From Guyanagaster necrorhizus (lineage: Eukaryota > Basidiomycota > Agaricomycetes > Agaricales > Physalacriaceae): a DNA stretch of 64,000 nucleotides. The DNA lies in assembly GCF_019112545.1 (NCBI RefSeq), contig NW_025064882.1, forward strand, positions 758,928 through 822,927, given 5' to 3'. Positions within the stretch are counted from its first letter, which is position 1; each line of letters begins with the position of its first letter. This document shows, in pieces, positions 57,432 through 64,000 of this stretch. Below the pieces are notes generated by a model, which did not search any database, was not told where the DNA came from, and saw only the letters and a list, made by a program, of their open reading frames with translations. The translations under genes were made by a program, and so were the position numbers.

Positions 57432-60400
57432 ATGCCCTCTGCCTTAAATCCATCTGACCTGAACTTTACTCACGAGTTCTTCGAACTCTTGGCTTCTATC
57501 ATAGGAACCTTGATCGGTTTATTGGTGATCATACAGCTGTGCCGTGGATGCCAATCTATTACCGCCTGGGCCATCCGACACTACCAAGAGTTCCAATGTA
57601 TTCGCACAATCCTTTGAAATATCACACCAGACCTCCCTCTCCATGACATCCCTCCCTCTGTCCAAAACTCTGTCTGACACTCTGAAGAAACAGAAGACGA
57701 GCCTGGGCACTTGACTGAAGAACGTTCTAGGGAAGAGGAGGAGCAGCAGCGGAGACACGAATATCCTCCAAGACCCCTGTTGGCAATCGTCCAAGACCCT
57801 GGAAACCCTTGGGCTACAGGGTTTTGACGAACCCAACCTGACACCCCTGTCCCCCCCACTGAGCGCAGTCTCTCTGCATCAAGAACAACTGTCACCCAGT
57901 CTGGAATTGGGCACTGGGCTAGAGACTTCCTAAATGCCATTCGGATGGCTCCAGACACCAGAAGTGCCGACAGGCACCAGTTCTGACACCTCTCATCAAC
58001 AAGGAGTAGCAGGAGAGGAACAAGGGTCAGTAGTCCCGACCCTTTCTTCGATGACACCAACAGGGATGAGGTCCAGTACTGGCAAGCAGCGTCAAGAGTG
58101 GCCAGTAGACTGGAGTGAGGCCAAGGAAGAGCCTCACGCCTACCAAGGCATAGTCCAGTGGTATCAAACTCAATACGGCCGACCCTGCACTCCTTTACCA
58201 ACTACCTCAATATCGCAGTCAGCCCTCCCAACTCTCCATTCCAGGAACCGGCCACTCCTGTCAGTGAGCCCGACCCCTGGACAGGAACAGCCAGGGTCAT
58301 CTATGCCGACAACTACTACCATGGAGAGCTGGCACTTCTTGACAATGACCATCTATTATTATACAGGACAGACACTATCACCGAGACTGACGATATCCCC
58401 ATCCAGGGAGATGGAATATTGTCGGACCTCAGATCAATCAGGGGTGACGACGAACATATTGACCCTACCAAGGACCTCAAAAAGGTCCTCGATGGGCCAA
58501 TCGCTGCCCTCTTTCTCTGCCCCCATTTTTACAGAAACTTCTGCCGGTATTGCAGAGCAGTGGTGCTGCCAGCAGGAGAAGAAGAGGAGCAGTCCAACTG
58601 GGAGTCTACTCCTCGACCTGGACCCGATGACACTGAGTCAAGTGCTCAGCCCCGACCTCCTCACCCTGGAAACCTTTGGCCAGCAAGACAGTTCCCTCCT
58701 TGAGGGGACCACCGACAAGGGGGCCGAAGAGGACAATGAGGCTGAGGAGGAGGACCAAGGGGGCCAAGCAGTGGATCCCATTCTTAAATGAGGAAGCATC
58801 GTCAACATAATCATGCGCCGAGAACAGGAGAAGAAACAATGAGAGCGAGAGGTGTGAGAAGAGGAGTTTGTTCGGTTGTACCAAGAGCAGATAGCTGAAT
58901 TGTGGAGGGATGACCTCTGGTTATGGTCATCCCTTGGCCAAAGGTATACCACTGCTGACCCCGTTGAACGGGAGGAGATTTTACAGTATACTGCAACTGA
59001 GTGGGCTATTTCTAATTTCAATCAGCGGTTCTTACATTATCAGATAATGGCGATGCCACTATATCGATCAAGGTTCAGAAAGCGGCAGGCACCAATACCA
59101 TGGACCCCAAGTGTTATGCCACCCAAAACAGCAAACACAGCATTGTCGATCTGAATGGCGACATCAAGATATTCACTTGCTATGTTGGCCATCTGCAGCA
59201 TGGCATCTCGGCTGACCCGGTCCTATGCATAGCTGAGAGTTTATCACCCAAACCCCTGGACCAGCATAGGAAGTCAATTACTAGGGGGACAGCCACCCTC
59301 TGACAAGGCAACCGGATTGGCTCCTGCTGATGAGAAGAAAGATGACCCTGAGTCAATGGCACAGGGGTGGACCATCAAAGATGGATGGATCATCAAGAAG
59401 GAAGGACCCCCAACACCAAGAAGCCCCGTCACCGATGATGGGTCCCTTCATTCCTTTCCAGGGCCCCCGACGGATTGGGCAGGCCCTCTTAGAGGAGAAC
59501 TCCCAAATCCGATGTTGCCTCTCGATCCGAAGGCACATATACTAAATGTCAGACCAACACTTGGGTGAGAGCCCCTTCCTTTTAAAGGGGCTTCAAACGA
59601 TATCAACTGCTTCCTCATAGATTGTGACCAATATTTCCAGATCTTCACCTCGTACTTCCTTCATGATATGTACAAGGTAAACTATGCCACCACCTACTTT
59701 GAAGACAAAGCAAAAGTATGGTGGATACTACTGGCCCCTAACTTCTGGTCAACCATCCGACAACACAATTGGTACCCCGCCTGGGTGGTACTAAAGCAAA
59801 TGATCTGTGATAAGTTTACGGATCCTGCCGTACAAGAAGTCCACAAATCGAAGATGAAGAAATACAAGATGGGTGACAAAGCAGCATCTGATTACTTTGA
59901 TGAACTAGAGCGACTTGGAAAACTTGCTGGGATTCAGGAGGATGTCACTGACTCAGGATGCATGGTTGAATATATGAAGCAGGGAATACCACCTCATTAC
60001 CTAAAGACTATTTCTGATCAAGGCCATAGTGTGCCAGTTGGCTATGACGATTGGAAGTCCTGAATCATCCTAATGTGGCAGGAACGACAATAGCAGAAGG
60101 CTGAGGCAGCAAACCTGTGGAACCAACACAGGTACCAGGGACAGGGCTCGAAGCCCTCCACCTCTCACGCAACCACGTCCATCAGGCCTGGTGGCTCAGC
60201 CCCAACTTCCAGGAATGACAGGAAGCAAACTGGTAAGGGTCCAAGTACCAGAACAGGCAAGCAAGTAGATATGGATTGCCTCCAGAAGGAGGGAAAGTGC
60301 TTCAATTGTGACCAGCCAGGCCACATGGCACGGAACTGTCCAGAGAAGAAGAATAAATGCACGTGCAAAGACATCAGGGTGCAGATCACGGAATTGACAA

Positions 60401-60465
60401 AGGAAGCACAGGACCTTAGGGATAATGATAAACCTGAGAAGGTAAAAGATGGGGCTGAGCAGTAG
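57432..60465 (+). pseudogene. E gag with N-terminal membrane segment and zinc knuckle
   Basis: ATG 57432 opens MPSALNPSDLNFTHEFFELL, then ASIIGTLIGLLVIIQLCRGC, a predicted membrane helix. This frame hits TGA at 57615 but stays otherwise open with TGA-only breaks through a region reading ITETDDIPIQGDGILSDLRS (58158-58703). A +1 frame carries the downstream gag: capsid-like sequence at 59570-60060 (DCDQYFQIFTSYFLHDMYKV, FTDPAVQEVHKSKMKKYKMG) and the knuckle CFNCDQPGHMARNC near 60300, ending EQ-TAG at 60463-60465. Which frame is used in the first 1.3 kb is unclear. Confidence 0.75.
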
Positions 60466-63400
60466 GTGATTCGACTGCCTCAGCCAAGGACAAGAGTAAT
60501 GAGTCTCCTTCTGCTGGATAGACTGACATTTCTTCCTCTATAGTATCACCGCTTATGGCTAAATTATGCGTGCATTCGAATATACCCGACCCCATTACTC
60601 AGGACTCAGAATCGCCTAAACAACCAACTTTGACAACTCAAGCACCGATGAAGGGCCAAAGAAGGGCAGAGAGCCCTAAAGATACGTCATCCCCAAAGAA
60701 TCATCAAGCTAAAAATATAGAACAGACTCAACTGCCTTCGGGCTGAACAGGGACAGCAGGTTCCACAACCTGGCTCAAGCCATTCAATACTGAATGAACT
60801 TGGCGTGGCATCAGAGATGCCAAGAATGAAGCAGCAGCAAAAGCCATACTTAGGAATTGGGTATACAAAACACATGTCGAGGAAGTAATTGATGATATGA
60901 TCACCAGAATGCAAAAAGCAGAATGGTGCCAAGCCCTAGAATGGTTGGATGAACTCCGAGGGCCATGAAGATTCGTCTGATGAACCAAATCTTCAGGACA
61001 GGACTTGATAACCAAGGCACAAATCGAGACATTGACATTCCGATCTACCTATTCAGTCTCTGCCCTGATCAACAGCAGCTGTACAGGAAGCTCCATCAAT
61101 CGAGCCTTTGTCACCAAGCACAAACTACCTACTCAGGCAACAGCAGCCCTGATTCTTGTCTACAACACAGACAGAACAAAGAATCAAGCAGGGTCGATCA
61201 CCAAGTATGTTGAGCTTAGGCTCACTATCGGCGATCACTCAGAATGGATCGACTTAGCAGTAACCGACCTAGGGACCAGAGAGGTATTTCTTGGACATGA
61301 CTGGCTAATCAGACACAATCCATTAATCAATTGGAAAACCAGACGCATCATTTTCGCTCGATGCCACTGCCGGAAACTTCCATTTGAATTGCTGGATGAA
61401 GATCTCGAGGACCGATGGGATGAAGAAATGGAAGATGGCAAAACAATACTTGCCATTGACCTTCAAAGGGCCATTAGCATTCAAGCAATACACTATGCTA
61501 ATGACCTAGCAGTGAAAGCCAATGCTGAGAAGGAGGAAAAAACATTCAAAGAAATGGTCCCCATGTGGGCACGCAATTACCGGGATTTATTCGAAAAAGA
61601 AAGTTTCGATGAACTACCCGATGCGAAATCCTGGGACCATGCCATTGAATTAACTTCTAACGCTAATGCCAATCTAAACTACAAGTGCTACCCTCTTAGC
61701 AACAATGAACAACAAGAGCTGGACAAATTCTTGAAAGAGAACTTGTCCAGTGGCAGGATCCGACCATCTAAATCACCAATGGCATCACTCTTCTTCTTTG
61801 TCAAAAAGAAGGATGGAAAGCTCTGACCGATACAAGGTTATTGGAAGCTAAACAAGATGACAATCAAGAATCGTTATCCACTTCCTTTAATCTCGGAGTT
61901 AATGGATAAACTTCAGGGCACAAAATACTACACCAAATTGGATGTATGGTGGGGGTACAACAACATCTGGATCAAGGAAGGCGATGAATGGAAGGCCACT
62001 TTTCGAACCAACTGCAGATTGTTCGAACTGATGGTTATGTTCTTCGGACTAACCAACTCACCAGCCACCTTCCAGTGGATGATGAACGACATCTTCAAGG
62101 ACCTCATTGCCACCAGGAATGTCACGATCTATCTGGACGACATACTCATTATGTCTAAAACCAAGGAAGAACACAGAACATTGGTATGCCAGGTCCTATC
62201 TTTAATGAGGAAGCATTGACTGTTCCCCAAGGCTGAAAAATGCAAGTTCGAGATACTAGAAATGGAGTACCTCAGAGTCATTATCAGCGAAGAAAGCATT
62301 CGGATAGACCCAATCAAAATAGCAGGAGTAACTGATTGGCTGGAACTGACAAAGAAGAAGGAACTGCAATCCTTCTTGGGGTTCACCAACTTCTACTGCT
62401 GGTTCATTTGGGACTACAGCAAAATAGTCCGACCGATGACACAATTAACCAGGAATTCTCCATGGAATTGGAAGATGCCCCAAAGAGAGACGTTTAATGA
62501 CCTCAAATGCCATCTAGCCAAAGACGTCGTCCTGGCAATCCTCAGCCAGGAAGGGAAATTCCAGATAGAAGCAGACTCCAGTGAAGGCGCAATTGGAGCC
62601 ATACTTTCACAGGAACAGGATGGCAAATGGCGACCAGTCACCTTCATGTCAAAAGTGCTTACAGTGACTGAATGCAACTATGAGATCTATGATAAGGAAC
62701 TCCTCACCATAATGCTTGCCCTTGCTGAATGGCGGCATTATCTCATTGGAGCAGTCCAAATCTTTGAGATCTGGACCAATCACCAAAACCTCTGGTACTT
62801 CTGACAACCTCAAAAGCTTAACCGCAGACAAGCCTGATGGGTCACAGAATTATCCGAGTACAAATACACATTGCACCACAAGGCCGGTGTAGCAAACAAG
62901 AAGGCTGATTTCCTCAGCCGCAGGACAGACCATAATCAAGGAGGAGATGACAATAAAGAAGTTGTATTACTACAACCAGAACACTTCCGAGCAATAGTCA
63001 TGCCCACAGAAGAAGAGATGCATGAATGCATCAAAAGCGCCACCAGGGACCCACACAAGTGGGATCAAAGAATTGCCCTATCGCTCAACCATGAGCGGGG
63101 ACTGAAGAAAGAAGGGGGAATGATCTGTTATGATGGATGGATCTATATCCCCAGAGATCAAAAACTTCATGATGATATCATTGCCACATGTCATGATCAT
63201 GCAACTGCCAGACATCCTGGCATCGTGAAGACCAAGAAACTGGTCTTATGGGAGTATTGGTGGCCCAAGATGGACTATGATATCACCTGATATGTGAAAG
63301 CTTGCGAGGTCTGTCAATGAAGCAAGACTTCAACACAATCCAGGGTGGCTCTATTACATCCAAATGAAGTACCTTCCACCCCATGGACCCACATCTCAGT

Positions 63401-64000
63401 GGATATGATAACCAGACTTCCTGAAAGTGATGGCTATGATGCAATCATCATTATAGTCAATTGCTTCTCGAAGGCAATCATTCTGATTGCCTGTTCCACA
63501 GAATTGACATCTGAAGGATGGGCAAAAATACTACGAGATGAAGTTTATACGAAGTACGGCATGCCCCAAGTAGTGATTTTAGACAGAGGACCACAATTTG
63601 TGTTCAAATTCTTGGATGATTTATATCATCTCCTCAACATCAAAAGAAATGCCTCAATGGCATATCACCCACAGACTGATGGCCAAATAGAACAGGCCAA
63701 CCAGGAAATTGAAAAGTATTTACGACTTTTCATCAGCTATCACTAAAACGATTGGATGGAATAGCTGGCATTAGCAGCATTCCAACACAACAACAGAATT
63801 CACTCCGCAACAGGCAAAACACTATTCTTTGTGAATTATAGCTGAAACCCACCAGTTGCGCAAACTACATGAACCCATATGACAATACCAGCTTCAATGG
63901 ACTTTGCCACAACAATGACAAAGATCCATGAAGAAACAAAGACAGCCCTTGAAAAGGCTGCCGAAACCATGAAAAAGCAATATGATAAGCACAAACGCAC
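60466..64000 (+). pseudogene. E pol: protease, RT, RNase H, integrase (near-intact, partial)
   Basis: Pol is in the -1 frame relative to gag. The protease has ALINSSCTGSSINRAF (61005-61826), where the family has IDSG: the catalytic Asp and the Gly are changed by CpG-to-CpA steps. RT has [10 protein letters not shown], then TGA (61824), KNRYPLPLISELMDKLQGTK, FFGLTNSPATFQWMMNDIF and an intact YLDD box (61857-62219). RNase H has QIEADSSEGAIGAILSQEQD and a WTNHQNL motif (family TDHQNL). Integrase has ARHPGIVKTKKLV, a CxxC (ACEVC), SVDMITRLPESDGYDAI, LDRGPQFVFKFLDDL and QIEQANQEIEKYL up to 63746. It continues beyond the window. Confidence 0.88.

Larger units (their letters stand above)
56833..64000 (+). 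mobile_element. Gypsy-1 copy E, youngest looking, runs off the window
   Basis: The 5' LTR (56833-57375) keeps CpGs that are TpG/CpA in the other copies (TGTTACGATTTTTC against TGTTATGATTTTTC). Gag, protease, RT, RNase H and integrase are recognisable to the window end. Far fewer lesions than in A-D, but several stops remain. Confidence 0.92.

Noticed and set aside
58606..59021. Minus-strand Ser/Leu-rich frames over E gag
   Set aside because: Shadows of the charged gag sequence on the plus strand, with no conservation in D.
52300..63300. TGA reassigned as a sense codon in transposon genes
   Set aside because: TGA falls where Arg CGA is expected and copies alternate TGA with CAA or TGG at the same site, which is CpG decay. 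The NCX gene in this window uses TGA as its real stop.
1..64000. CRISPR arrays, tRNA or rRNA genes
   Set aside because: No regular spacer-repeat array and no recognisable tRNA arms or rRNA segments were seen; a CRISPR array is not expected in a fungal nuclear genome.

Overview
The window looks like a nuclear scaffold of a mushroom-forming basidiomycete (Agaricomycetes). Genes in the first 17 kb have many ~50-nt GT-AG introns, and the families fit such a fungus: DUF6534 membrane protein, Ppo-type fatty-acid oxygenase, Bqt4-like inner-nuclear-membrane protein, DM9/DUF3421 protein and an F-box relic. The species cannot be named from the sequence.

Region 1 (1-17.2 kb) is a compact genic block. 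In order it holds a partial 6-phosphofructokinase (minus), divergent from a WLM/Wss1 DNA-protein-crosslink protease (plus); a broken Ppo-like dioxygenase-P450 gene carrying a 120-bp MITE (minus); a Bqt4-like gene (plus); a PON/SMP-30-like propeller gene (minus); a DUF6534 gene (plus); an NCX-type Ca2+/cation exchanger (plus); and a DM9 protein (plus). Two introns, one in WSS1 and one in the exchanger, must use GC-AG splice sites to keep the family reading frame.

Region 2 (17.2-64 kb) is a nested transposon block. It contains an F-box pseudogene, a solo LTR with a perfect 5-bp target duplication, a Copia tail, two pogo/Tigger-like DNA transposons with TA duplications, and two families of Ty3/Gypsy elements. 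Gypsy-1 has five copies, called here A1, A2, C, D and E. Gypsy-2 has one long copy (B), a pol fragment and a solo-LTR relative. Insertion order can be read from target duplications: A2 entered pogo-1; A1 entered an LTR of A2; B entered A2 (CTGCC duplicated); pogo-2 entered B; D entered a Gypsy-2 fragment (CTCTT duplicated); E, the youngest looking, entered another Gypsy-1 LTR and runs off the window.

The repeat block is strongly CpG-depleted, and many in-frame stops are TGA where Arg (CGA) is expected, as left by deamination of methylated CpG. No transposon copy looks able to make all its own proteins.

The most interesting signal is at the Gypsy LTR/leader junctions. In both families the sequence where a tRNA primer site should lie is instead an 11-13 nt complement of a site in the same LTR placed 26-27 nt downstream of a TATA-like box, where the transcript should start. 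This is the Tf1/sushi self-priming layout. In Gypsy-1 the two sites differ between copies in a compensating way. Gypsy-1 also begins gag with a predicted membrane segment, and Gypsy-2 carries an intron-containing antisense gene with two Cys clusters between pol and the 3' LTR.
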